Of a stretch of 33,437 nucleotides of DNA, positions 8,441 through 14,876 are shown in pieces. The DNA is from JBHHWH01 sp046756405. Its GTDB lineage: Bacteria > Actinomycetota > Acidimicrobiia > Spongiisociales > ZC4RG35. The notes under the pieces were generated by a model. It had not been told where the DNA came from and searched no databases. It saw nothing but the letters and a program-made list of their open reading frames with translations. Every line of letters starts with the position of its first letter. The stretch's first letter is position 1. The DNA lies in assembly GCA_046756405.1 (NCBI GenBank), contig JBHHWH010000020.1:1-33437 (forward strand), in the 5' to 3' direction. A program made the translations under genes and the position numbers.

Positions 8441-8730
8441 TTGAGACCTACTGAGACTTCGACCGCCTCGCCGATCGCCAGGCCCTCCCGATCCCGGATT
8501 GCTCTTTTGATCGGCAACAGGAACGATCCCGAAGCCTTATCCGGGAACAGCGAAGTCTGCCACCTGCTCTCCCCTAGCTCCACCTCCACCTTGATCGTTC
8601 CGAACCCTCCGGGCGCTGGAAAGCGCTCCCGTATCCGGTCGGCGGCATCGACGGGAAGGGTGACGAACACCCAGGGTGCTTCTCCCTGATACTCCCAGAG
8701 AGGGCCCGAGAAGTGGACGACCAGCTCCAT
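8437..8730 (-). CDS. DUF1905 domain protein
   Basis: A 97-residue protein consisting of one DUF1905 domain, a small beta-barrel: it begins with a FSGPLWEY segment, has the core WVFVTLPVDAADRIRE, then GFGTIKVEVELG, and ends with an FLLPIKRAIR strand. Such domains occur alone or fused to YdeI/OmpD-like domains, and their function is unknown. The ATG at 8730 follows CAGGGATC closely; a GTG at 8742 would add four residues but has no ribosome-binding site. It is the first gene of a two- or three-gene unit with the dehydratase-like enzyme and DUF368. tRNA-Val ends 58 nt upstream. Confidence 0.85.
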   Translation of the reverse strand: MELVVHFSGPLWEYQGEAPWVFVTLPVDAADRIRERFPAPGGFGTIKVEVELGESRWQTSLFPDKASGSFLLPIKRAIRDREGLAIGEAVEVSVGLK

Positions 8731-8787
8731 GATCCCTGACACGGTACGGCACGCTAGTGGTGGCAGGATCGAAACCCTGGAAGGGAG

Positions 8788-8862
8788 TGGGCGGTACTGG
8801 ACTTGAACCAGTGACCTCTCGCGTGTGAGGCGAGCGCTCTAGCCAGGCTGAGCTAACCGCCC
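8788..8862 (-). tRNA. tRNA-Val (anticodon CAC)
   Basis: Full cloverleaf on the minus strand. The acceptor arm GGGCGGT (8862-8856) pairs with ACCGCCC (8795-8789), the D arm contains TAGCTCAG, the anticodon stem CTCGC/GCGAG encloses the loop CTCACAC, and the T arm carries GGTTCAAGTCC. The discriminator is A (8788). CCA is not encoded. A TAACCT hexamer at 8878-8873 is a possible -10. Confidence 0.97.
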
Positions 8863-8939
8863 TGGAGGGCGAAGGTTACCCAGCCTGCGGAGCCAAGTCA
8901 CCCCCACAGGGGTTGTGCCCTGCCACAATTCCTGATCCC

Positions 8940-10220
8940 ATGAGCCTCCCCGACCTCGGCCCCTATCCCGAAGCTGAGGGATACGACTGCGCCCTTCACC
9001 TCGATGAAGCCGACCCGCTGAGCGCCTACCGGAGTCGGTTCACTCACCCTGAGCCAGGCCTGATCTACCTCGACGGCAACTCTCTGGGGATGCTGCCGGC
9101 AGAGACGGTCAGGATCGTACGAGACGTCACCGAGCGACAGTGGGGAGAGCGGCTCATCCGTTCCTGGAACGAAGGTTGGTGGAACCTCCAAGTCGACCTA
9201 GGCGACCTCCTCGCCCCCCTCCTCGGCGCATCCCCAGGCGAGGTGATCATCTCCGACTCGACCTCGGTCAACCTCTACAAGCTGGCCATGGCGGCTCTGG
9301 CGTCCCAGCAGGGCAGGACAAAGGTCGTCACCGACGACCTCAACTTCCCCACCGACGTGTACGTTCTCCGTGGTGTGACCGAGGCCCGGGGAGCTCGACT
9401 CGAAGTCGTTTCCTCCGACGGTGTTCACGGTCCGGTGGAGGGACTGACGAAGGCCATCGACTCCGATACCGCCCTGGTGGCCCTGTCCCATACCACCTTC
9501 AAGTCGGGGTACATCTACGACATGGGCCAGATCACCCGGATGGCCCATGATGCGGGGGCGCTGGTCCTCTGGGATTGCAGCCACTCGGTGGGTGCTATGG
9601 CCATCGACCTCCGAGCTGCTGGCGCGGACCTCGCCGTGGGCTGCACCTACAAGTACCTGAATGGCGGACCGGGATCCCCGGCCTTTCTCTACGTCCGGCG
9701 CGATCTCCAGGATCGTCTGCACAACCCCATCTCAGCCTGGTGGGGTCACGCCGACCCCTTCGCCTTCGACCTCACCTTCGAACCGGTGTCGGGGATTCGC
9801 CGCTTCCATACCGGAACGATGCCCATCCTCTCCCTCGCCGCCGCTGAGGCCGGCATCCGAGGAGTGAGCGAAGCCGGGATCGAGGCCCTTCGCGCCAAGT
9901 CCATACGGATGGGCGAGTTCTTCGTCGAGCAATGGCAGAAACACCTGGCCCGGCATGGGTTCCGGCTTCGGTCACCTAGCAACTCGACCCAGCGCGGCTC
10001 CCACGTTGCCCTCGGCCACGACGACGCTTGGACTGTCACCAACGCTCTGATCGACCAGGCCAAGGTGGTGGTTGACTTCCGCACTCCCGACAGCGTTCGC
10101 TTCGGCTTCTCAGCCCTCTACAACTCGTTTGCCGAGATCCACACCGCGGTGCAAAGGCTGGTCCTTCTCGCCGAGAAGGGCTACGCCCCGAGTCCCCACA
10201 CCCGGCCCATCGTCACCTGA
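8940..10220 (+). CDS. kynU: Kynureninase
   Basis: A 426-residue fold-type I PLP enzyme hydrolysing kynurenine to anthranilate and alanine. The segment IYLDGNSLGMLP is diagnostic of kynureninase, and the PLP lysine lies in CTYKYLNGGPGSPAF (Lys238 from this start), followed by GWWGH-type residues (SAWWGHADPF). The ATG at 8940 is preferred over a TTG at 8913 because the conserved sequence starts soon after it. There is no Shine-Dalgarno; ACAAT lies about 10 nt upstream, so transcription may start at or near the ATG. No tryptophan dioxygenase, kynurenine formamidase or 3-hydroxyanthranilate gene is adjacent, so the pathway is either encoded elsewhere or incomplete. Confidence 0.95.
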   Translation: MSLPDLGPYPEAEGYDCALHLDEADPLSAYRSRFTHPEPGLIYLDGNSLGMLPAETVRIVRDVTERQWGERLIRSWNEGWWNLQVDLGDLLAPLLGASPGEVIISDSTSVNLYKLAMAALASQQGRTKVVTDDLNFPTDVYVLRGVTEARGARLEVVSSDGVHGPVEGLTKAIDSDTALVALSHTTFKSGYIYDMGQITRMAHDAGALVLWDCSHSVGAMAIDLRAAGADLAVGCTYKYLNGGPGSPAFLYVRRDLQDRLHNPISAWWGHADPFAFDLTFEPVSGIRRFHTGTMPILSLAAAEAGIRGVSEAGIEALRAKSIRMGEFFVEQWQKHLARHGFRLRSPSNSTQRGSHVALGHDDAWTVTNALIDQAKVVVDFRTPDSVRFGFSALYNSFAEIHTAVQRLVLLAEKGYAPSPHTRPIVT

Positions 10221-10231
10221 GGGAACGGACC

Positions 10232-10237
10232 TACAAT
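10232..10237 (+). promoter_or_regulatory. -10 element TACAAT, 8 nt before a TTG start (leaderless candidate)
   Basis: A near-consensus -10 lies 8 nt upstream of the TTG that best starts the metallopeptidase gene. It sits in the 25-nt gap after kynU, which has no ribosome-binding site. This is the clearest leaderless-type arrangement in the window. Confidence 0.5.
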
Positions 10238-10245
10238 CGGGCCGG

Positions 10246-10584
10246 TTGAGACGTTCCCAGTTCGAGAGGGTGGTGGACCAGGTCCTCGAAGAGCTTCCCA
10301 GCTGGGTGGTGGACAAGATCGACAATCTGGTCGTTGTGGTCGAAGAGCACCCACCTCCGGGCAACGAGCATCTACTCGGCATCTACGAAGGCGTCGCCCT
10401 CTCCGAGCGGGCCGACTATTCGGGTGCTCTCCCCGATCGCATCGTCATATACCGGCGCCCCCACTTGGAGCTGGGGCTCGACGATGTCCAGCTACGGGGG
10501 GAGATCCGCCGTACTGTCCTCCACGAAATAGCCCACCATCTGGGCATCGACGACGCTCGGCTGGCCGAGTTGGGCTGGGATTAG
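10246..10584 (+). CDS. Minimal zincin-like metallopeptidase family protein
   Basis: A 112-residue protein of the small actinobacterial metallopeptidase family (PF06262-like). It contains the zinc motif HEIAHHLGIDD near the C-terminus: HExxH plus a downstream Asp as probable third ligand. The N-terminal half has the family pattern FERVVDQVLEELP and NLVVVVEEHP. The start is taken as a TTG at 10246, giving MRRSQFERVV; the frame stays open further upstream into kynU, but that part is in another reading frame of kynU and is not conserved-looking. TACAAT lies 8 nt before the TTG. Target and biological role are unknown; the small size suggests a compact peptidase or a non-catalytic zinc protein. Its stop overlaps the stop of the convergent gene by 4 bp. 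Confidence 0.85.
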   Translation: MRRSQFERVVDQVLEELPSWVVDKIDNLVVVVEEHPPPGNEHLLGIYEGVALSERADYSGALPDRIVIYRRPHLELGLDDVQLRGEIRRTVLHEIAHHLGIDDARLAELGWD

Positions 10585-10979
10585 CCGCGCCGGCGGGTTT
10601 GGGGAATGCCAGCCTTCTTCAGCACAGCTGCGGGCACCCCCGCCTGGCGCCATGCGGTGTAGGTGATACCTTTGCGCTCGGAGTACGACTTAGCGTGCTC
10701 TATGAAACCAGCCTCGAGTTCCTCGAGGTTACCGCCATCCTGCAGACTGGCGAGGCGGGCTTCCACATCGAGCTTTTCCTGGCGAAGTCCAACCTCTTCC
10801 AGCGGATCAGTTGAAGCCGCGATTTTTTCGTCGAGGCGGGCCAACTTGGCCTCGAGGCTTTCCCGGGTTACCCGGCGGCCCGGTTTTCTCTGTTTGAGGG
10901 CCTTCAGGTAGGCCTTGATGGCGCGCGATTCGGCGCGTCCCTTTGCCAGGGCTTCTTTGTGTTCTGCTGACATTGGCAT
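10581..10979 (-). CDS. Uncharacterised small basic protein, actinobacterial type
   Basis: A 132-residue protein of unknown function. From residue 3 it reads SAEHKEALAKGRAESRAIKA, then a basic stretch (KQRKPGRRVTRES), a long charged helix likely to form a coiled coil (about 42-95), and a C-terminal motif GITYTAWRQAGVPAAVLKKA that looks like a small DNA-binding or protein-binding helical unit. I recall similar proteins of this layout in several actinobacteria, annotated only as hypothetical. The start at 10979 is fixed by a near-perfect AGGAGGT 7 nt upstream, and a TATAAG -10 sits 19-25 nt before that, so it is strongly expressed or at least efficiently translated. A nucleic-acid-binding role is a guess from the basic, helical composition. 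Confidence 0.75.
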   Translation of the reverse strand: MPMSAEHKEALAKGRAESRAIKAYLKALKQRKPGRRVTRESLEAKLARLDEKIAASTDPLEEVGLRQEKLDVEARLASLQDGGNLEELEAGFIEHAKSYSERKGITYTAWRQAGVPAAVLKKAGIPQTRRRG

Positions 10980-11004
10980 GCCGTTACCTCCTCCCCCCGC
11001 TCGT

Positions 11005-11010
11005 CTTATA
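11005..11010 (-). promoter_or_regulatory. -10 element TATAAG of the small basic protein gene
   Basis: TATAAG on the minus strand, directly preceded by TG, lies 26 nt upstream of the ATG at 10979 and is followed by an AGGAGGT ribosome-binding site. No consensus -35 is seen, as is common for promoters with an upstream TG. Confidence 0.5.
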
Positions 11011-11061
11011 CAGCACAATACTTCCGATTGGTAAGAGGCCACAACCCGAATTTGTCCGGAG

Positions 11062-12249
11062 TTAGGCAGCGTCTCCTATGGGAAAGGCCCCCGGTGTCCA
11101 CTCACTGATACGGAAGCGATGGGCCTCAGCCACGGCTTTGGCCAGAACCGGGTGGTCAATTCGCTGCGCTGCCTCGGCCACTTTCGCCGGTCGCGCCCCT
11201 ACTGCTACCGGCCGGCCTTCGGAGAGGTCGCAGACCTCCTTGGCCCGTGCCGAGAGGGCTTGGGTTCCGACGACCCGGGCCAGGTCGATGATCGCTTGTT
11301 TGTCCATGCCGACCAGCGGCCGCAGGATCGGCACTGTAGCCGCGGCATCGATGGCGCTCAGGTGGGTGAGAGTCTGGGAACTCACCTGACCGAGGGAGTC
11401 GCCTGTGGCGATGGCAGCTACACCCTCGCTGACCGCGAGTTCCGAAGCGGCCGTCGCCATCAGGGACTTGAGGGCGATCTGGCGCATCCTCGGCTCCACC
11501 TCGGAGCGAAGAGCGTCCTTTACCGGCTGGAAGTCCACCAGGTAGACCAGCGGGTCGGTGCCATGACCCCATAGATCCACCAGAGTCTCGGCGACGGCGA
11601 TGGCATGGTCTGCCTGGGCGCAATCGAGGCCGAAGTGGACAAAATGGACCGGACAGCCCCGGGACATCAGCATCCAGGCAGCTACCACCGAGTCGAAGCC
11701 CCCGGAGATCAGGCACAGTACTGGTTCCTGGCTACCCAGAGGGAGCCCGCCGGGGCCCTCAAGCCTCTCTGTAGCGATGAACGTGTTCTTGTCGTCAACC
11801 CTGACACTGATCAGGTGGTCCGGATTTTCCAGGTCGACCCGGTTCCTAGGGTGATCGAGGGCAGCACCGATCACTCGCTCTGCCTGCTGGCTGTTCCAGG
11901 CTTGCTCGCCTCGCCGTCGCACCCGAACCGCATAGGTTCCCTCCGCCGCCCTCTCACCCCATACCTCGACTACACGGGCGGCAATCTCGGCCAGGTCTCC
12001 GCTGGGAACCTCCACTCCCACCTCGACCAGGGAGACCCCGAACACTCGAGCCCCCGCCTCCAGGTCGGAGCTGCCCAAAGGCCCTTCGAAGACGATGCGG
12101 TTCCCTTGGGTACGGCGGAGAGCCGAAACGTCGACGCCGGTGGCGGCGGCGAGGTTACGCCGAAGAAGACTGACGAAACGCCTCTGGGTGCGCTTCGACT
12201 TGAGATAGACCTCACCCGACAGGGTGAAGGAGACGCTGGAATTGTTCAC
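11062..12249 (-). CDS. thiI: tRNA 4-thiouridine synthase ThiI (no rhodanese domain)
   Basis: A 395-residue ThiI, which adenylates U8 of tRNA and transfers sulfur to give 4-thiouridine; it also serves thiazole synthesis in some bacteria. An N-terminal ferredoxin-like plus THUMP region (about 1-165) precedes the PP-loop ATPase domain with SGGFDSVVA (182-190). Cys340 in EVCDLSEGRP occupies the place of E. coli Cys344, which attacks the persulfide. The C-terminal rhodanese domain of the E. coli enzyme is absent, so sulfur must come from another carrier, and a role in thiamine synthesis is less likely. The start is GTG with GAGG about 10 nt upstream. It lies downstream of the tRNA cluster on the same strand. 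Confidence 0.93.
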   Translation of the reverse strand: MNNSSVSFTLSGEVYLKSKRTQRRFVSLLRRNLAAATGVDVSALRRTQGNRIVFEGPLGSSDLEAGARVFGVSLVEVGVEVPSGDLAEIAARVVEVWGERAAEGTYAVRVRRRGEQAWNSQQAERVIGAALDHPRNRVDLENPDHLISVRVDDKNTFIATERLEGPGGLPLGSQEPVLCLISGGFDSVVAAWMLMSRGCPVHFVHFGLDCAQADHAIAVAETLVDLWGHGTDPLVYLVDFQPVKDALRSEVEPRMRQIALKSLMATAASELAVSEGVAAIATGDSLGQVSSQTLTHLSAIDAAATVPILRPLVGMDKQAIIDLARVVGTQALSARAKEVCDLSEGRPVAVGARPAKVAEAAQRIDHPVLAKAVAEAHRFRISEWTPGAFPIGDAA

Positions 12250-12331
12250 TGCTCCACCTCGGGTTTAGGGGCGGCTCCGAGGGGCCGCAACGACAACAGT
12301 ATCGCCCCGGGTCCCAACGATCGGGCGTTCG

Positions 12332-12406
12332 TGGGCCCTGTTGGACTTGAACCAACGACCTCTTCCGTGTCGGGGAAGCGCTCTAGCCTGACTGAGCTAA
12401 GGGCCC
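12332..12406 (-). tRNA. tRNA-Val (anticodon GAC)
   Basis: Acceptor GGGCCCT/AGGGCCC, D-arm TAGCTCAG, anticodon stem CTTCC/GGAAG around the loop CCGACAC, T arm GGTTCAAGTCC, discriminator A. No encoded CCA. Last gene of a three-tRNA unit. Confidence 0.97.
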
Positions 12407-12409
12407 TCG

Positions 12410-12480
12410 AGGCGACGACCGGAATCGAACCGGTGTGACGGGTTTTGCAGACCCGCGCCTAACCACTCGGCCACGTCGCC
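12410..12480 (-). tRNA. tRNA-Cys (anticodon GCA)
   Basis: Acceptor GGCGACG/CGTCGCC, anticodon stem CGGGT/ACCCG around CTGCAAA, T arm GGTTCGATTCC. The discriminator is U, as required by cysteinyl-tRNA synthetase. No encoded CCA; only 3 nt separate it from tRNA-Val. Confidence 0.97.
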
Positions 12481-12504
12481 GCACCAGCCGCTCCGACCGT
12501 CTCG

Positions 12505-12577
12505 AGCGGAAGACGGGGCTCGAACCCGCGACCTCAACCTTGGCAAGGTTGCGCTCTACCAGCTGAGCTACTTCCGC
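12505..12577 (-). tRNA. tRNA-Gly (anticodon GCC)
   Basis: Acceptor GCGGAAG/CTTCCGC, D arm TAGCTCAGC, anticodon stem CAACC/GGTTG around TTGCCAA, T arm GGTTCGAGCCC. Discriminator U, as usual for bacterial tRNA-Gly. No encoded CCA. First gene of the Gly-Cys-Val unit, an order common in actinobacteria. Confidence 0.97.
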
Positions 12578-12589
12578 GGTCGAACCGGC

Positions 12590-12617
12590 ATTTTAGTCCG
12601 GGTCCAACGGCAACCAA
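12590..12617 (-). promoter_or_regulatory. Promoter of the tRNA Gly-Cys-Val cluster
   Basis: On the minus strand, TTGGTT (12617-12612), 16 nt, then TAAAAT (12595-12590), 12 nt before the first base of tRNA-Gly. The only good promoter-like pair in the gap between dut and the tRNAs. Confidence 0.6.
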
Positions 12618-12622
12618 AAGGG

Positions 12623-13066
12623 TCAGGATCCCGAGGACCCGAAACCCGACGACCCCCGCTGGGTCTCGTCGAGGGTCTCGACCTCGACCCACTGGACCTC
12701 CGGAATGGGAAGGATCGCAAGCTGGGCAATCCGCTCTCCCCTTTCGAAGCTCACCGCTTCCTCCCCGTGGTTGATGACGATCACCTTGATCTCTCCCCGG
12801 TAACCGGAGTCGATGAGCCCTGGCGAGTTGACCAGGCCGACACCGCTGCGGAGGGCGTGGCCGCTTCTGGGGATAACGATCGCGGCGTACCCCTCGGGCA
12901 AGGCTATGGCGAGACCTGTGGGTACAGCGGCCCTCTCCCCCGGCTGAAGGGCGAGACTGACCCGGGAGTGAAGATCAACGGCCGCGTCGCCGATATACGC
13001 GGAGACAGGAACCGGCAGTTCCGGATCGAGCCTTGTGAAGCTAACCTTTATGGAGTCGTGGGGCAT
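12623..13066 (-). CDS. dut: dUTP diphosphatase
   Basis: A 147-residue trimeric-type dUTPase, hydrolysing dUTP to dUMP and pyrophosphate to keep uracil out of DNA. All five family motifs are present: AAVDLHS (motif 1, metal Asp), PRSGHALRSGV (motif 2), GLIDSGYRGEIKV (motif 3, catalytic Asp and the uracil-stacking Tyr), GERIAQLAI (motif 4) and the glycine-rich C-terminal arm RGSSGFGSSG (motif 5). Motif 2 has H where many enzymes have L. The ATG at 13066 fits the family N-terminus; an in-frame GTG a few codons upstream cannot be excluded. A divergent gene begins 37 nt away. Confidence 0.95.
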   Translation of the reverse strand: MPHDSIKVSFTRLDPELPVPVSAYIGDAAVDLHSRVSLALQPGERAAVPTGLAIALPEGYAAIVIPRSGHALRSGVGLVNSPGLIDSGYRGEIKVIVINHGEEAVSFERGERIAQLAILPIPEVQWVEVETLDETQRGSSGFGSSGS

Positions 13067-13103
13067 CGGGCGGATGACCACAGGACTGTAAGCGAGAGAC
13101 CCG

Positions 13104-14072
13104 ATGACTGCGACAATTCCCCCCTCTCCCGGCACCAGACGGCGGTCGCGTGTCCGCATAACCTCGATGGAGACCCTCGGCTTCTTCGAGGTACCAGAGG
13201 CCGTTCCCACCTGGTCGACCTCCGTCGCCGCGGTGTCGGCGCAGCTCCCAGAGTCGGAGGCTCCCCAGCGGTCCACCAGGGATGACTTCCTCACCAGTTG
13301 GGAACCGGCCGAGCCTCGCGCCCTGGGAAAACGGGTGCGCTGGGGTCTGGCCCTCACCCTGACCCTCCTCGTCGCCAGTCTCTCCTCCCTTGCCCTGTGG
13401 CTGTACCGCCAACCGGAGGCCGAAGCAGCCCAGGCCTTGACCCGGGTCCAGGATGCAGCCAGCCGTCTCGATCAGGAATTGATGGCCCTCGACGATATGA
13501 ACGCCTCGCTGCTTGCTCCCGACCAGGACCTAACTCAGGCCACAGCAGTCCTCCTCACCGTCGATGAGCTGGCACGATCCCTCTTCGAGTCGTCGGTGGA
13601 GCTATCCCCCGCCCAGGCGGAGCTGAAGGTGCGGGCAGCGGACGCCGCCAGCCAAGCTCTAGAGGCGGCCCGCCAGCTCGACGACCTCCTCGCCTATCAC
13701 GCCGCGATGGCCTCCGTTCTGGTGGCACCCTCCATGGAAACGGACCCGGAGCTGATCACCCTGGAAGAAGCAGCGAGACTCTTCGGGGAGTGGAGGGCCG
13801 GCTTCGACCGGATCCGTACCAATCTGCCCGACGGGGTTCTGCCTGAGGTGACCGCCGAGTTGAACCTGATATCGGCCGAGTTGGAGACCATCCAGCGGCA
13901 ATATCTCGACGCGCTTCGATCGGGGACCATGGCCACCGAGCCGCAACAGACCCTCTCCCTCCGTCTTGTCGAGGCGAGCCAGATCCTCGGGGAGTCCCTG
14001 GGCGTCAGCCGGGCTGCTATCGCGGAACGGATCGAACGCGCCAGGTCGGCCCTGGCCCCGCTAGTCGGCTGA
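13104..14072 (+). CDS. Single-span membrane protein with extracytoplasmic helical domain, unknown function
   Basis: A 322-residue protein I do not recognise. Residues 1-79 are hydrophilic and low in structure; one membrane segment runs from about 81 to 101 (GLALTLTLLVASLSSLALWL), preceded by KRVR, which favours the N-terminus inside. The rest (102-322) is almost entirely alpha-helical, rich in Ala, Leu, Glu and Gln with heptad-like spacing, and probably forms a helical bundle outside the membrane. This layout resembles sensor or cell-envelope scaffolding domains, but no motif identifies it. The first ATG is used; another in-frame ATG at 13167 would give 301 residues and remove poorly structured sequence. 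It ends in a 12-bp overlap with convergent nrdR. Confidence 0.75.
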   Translation: MTATIPPSPGTRRRSRVRITSMETLGFFEVPEAVPTWSTSVAAVSAQLPESEAPQRSTRDDFLTSWEPAEPRALGKRVRWGLALTLTLLVASLSSLALWLYRQPEAEAAQALTRVQDAASRLDQELMALDDMNASLLAPDQDLTQATAVLLTVDELARSLFESSVELSPAQAELKVRAADAASQALEAARQLDDLLAYHAAMASVLVAPSMETDPELITLEEAARLFGEWRAGFDRIRTNLPDGVLPEVTAELNLISAELETIQRQYLDALRSGTMATEPQQTLSLRLVEASQILGESLGVSRAAIAERIERARSALAPLVG

Positions 14073-14510
14073 CTCCAGTTCGGCGAGTTCCCGCTCGAAA
14101 TCGGCAACGTCCTGGAAGTCCTTGTACACCGAGGCGAAGCGCAGGTAGGCCACTTCATCGAGCTGCTTGAGGCGAGCCAGCACCTCCCGGCCTATCTGCT
14201 CCGAGCTGACCTGGGACCCTTGACCGCGCAAGGTTTCCTCTACCTCCTCCACCAGCGTCTCCACTGCAGAACCGGAGACGGGACGATCGGCCAGGGCGGC
14301 CGACAGCCCCGAGGCAAGCTTCGTCCCGGAGAAGGCCTCCAGGCGCCCGTTGCGCTTGCGGACAACGAGTTGGGGTTCCGGCCGCTCGTAGGTGGTGAAC
14401 CGATGCTGGCAGGCCTCGCACTGACGGCGGCGGCGGATAGATTGACCGCCTTCGGCCGGCCTACTGTCGACCACCCGGGTGTCGGGAGCGCCACAGGAAG
14501 GGCAGAGCAT
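14061..14510 (-). CDS. nrdR: Transcriptional repressor NrdR
   Basis: A 149-residue NrdR, the ATP/dATP-sensing repressor of ribonucleotide reductase genes. The N-terminal zinc ribbon uses Cys3, Cys6, Cys31 and Cys34 (MLCPSCG, CEACQHRF), and the ATP-cone follows from about residue 47 (QLVVRKRNGRLEAFSGTK). Length and both domains are complete. The start at 14510 is set by the conserved MLCPSCG N-terminus. There is no Shine-Dalgarno, but TACGCT lies 6 nt upstream, suggesting a leaderless transcript from within the 26-nt gap after the LysM gene. No ribonucleotide reductase gene or NrdR box is seen here. The position next to a LysM gene and lexA is as in mycobacteria. Confidence 0.96.
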   Translation of the reverse strand: MLCPSCGAPDTRVVDSRPAEGGQSIRRRRQCEACQHRFTTYERPEPQLVVRKRNGRLEAFSGTKLASGLSAALADRPVSGSAVETLVEEVEETLRGQGSQVSSEQIGREVLARLKQLDEVAYLRFASVYKDFQDVADFERELAELESAD

Positions 14511-14536
14511 CGCCCCAGCGTAGACCCGCCGGCAGG

Positions 14537-14812
14537 TCACCGCTGCGGAACCAGCAGCACCTGGCCTGGATAGATGGTGCTGGAGTCCAGCCCGTTGGCC
14601 TGGCGAATGTCGTGGACGATACGGCGCAAGTCGTCCCCGGGCCCGGACACTTCCATAGCGATTGCCCACAGGGTGTCACCGGGCTCCACCACATGCTCCA
14701 CGGTGGGCGCAGCGGGACCTTCCGCATCAGCGGCCCCTCCGATCAGAAGGAAGACGGTGCTGACGGCGGCCATGAGGACGGCCAGTCGGACGGATAGCTG
14801 TCGGCTTGCCAT
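14537..14812 (-). CDS. SOS-controlled LysM protein (YneA/Rv2719c-like division suppressor)
   Basis: A 91-residue protein: a hydrophobic N-terminal segment (about 9-29, signal peptide or anchor ending near ADAEG), then one LysM domain (about 39-89) with the typical start HVVEPGDTLWAIA and end IYPGQVLLVPQ. LysM binds peptidoglycan. Small, exported LysM proteins beside lexA are the SOS-induced cell-division suppressors YneA (Bacillus), DivS (Corynebacterium) and Rv2719c/ChiZ (mycobacteria); size, location and two LexA boxes 51-89 nt upstream of the start support the same role here. The function remains inferred, since sequence similarity in this group is low. Transcribed towards nrdR. Confidence 0.88.
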   Translation of the reverse strand: MASRQLSVRLAVLMAAVSTVFLLIGGAADAEGPAAPTVEHVVEPGDTLWAIAMEVSGPGDDLRRIVHDIRQANGLDSSTIYPGQVLLVPQR

Positions 14813-14849
14813 CGGCTGTTGTCTCCCTTCTGATCGGGCCCGTATCCAA

Positions 14850-14872
14850 CACACGTTCTCAGCGAACGTGTG
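14850..14872. repeat. Long inverted repeat overlapping a LexA box
   Basis: Arms CACACGTTC (14850-14858) and GAACGTGTG (14864-14872) are perfect reverse complements around a 5-nt centre. The right arm is part of the LexA box at 14863-14876, so the pair could act as an extra operator half-site arrangement or as a hairpin. Confidence 0.7.
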
Positions 14873-14876
14873 TTCG
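14863..14876. promoter_or_regulatory. LexA (SOS) box 1, LysM/HIT intergenic
   Basis: CGAACGTGTGTTCG, a perfect match to the actinobacterial CGAAC-N4-GTTCG operator. It lies 50 nt upstream of the LysM start. Confidence 0.92.

Noticed and set aside
12268..12285. GC-rich hairpin (GCGGC/GCCGC) between thiI and tRNA-Val
   Set aside because: No T run follows on either strand and tRNA neighbours produce many such stems, so I do not call it a terminator.
12332..12577. tRNA cluster as an integration hotspot
   Set aside because: No integrase, no direct repeat of a tRNA 3' end and no foreign-looking genes next to it.
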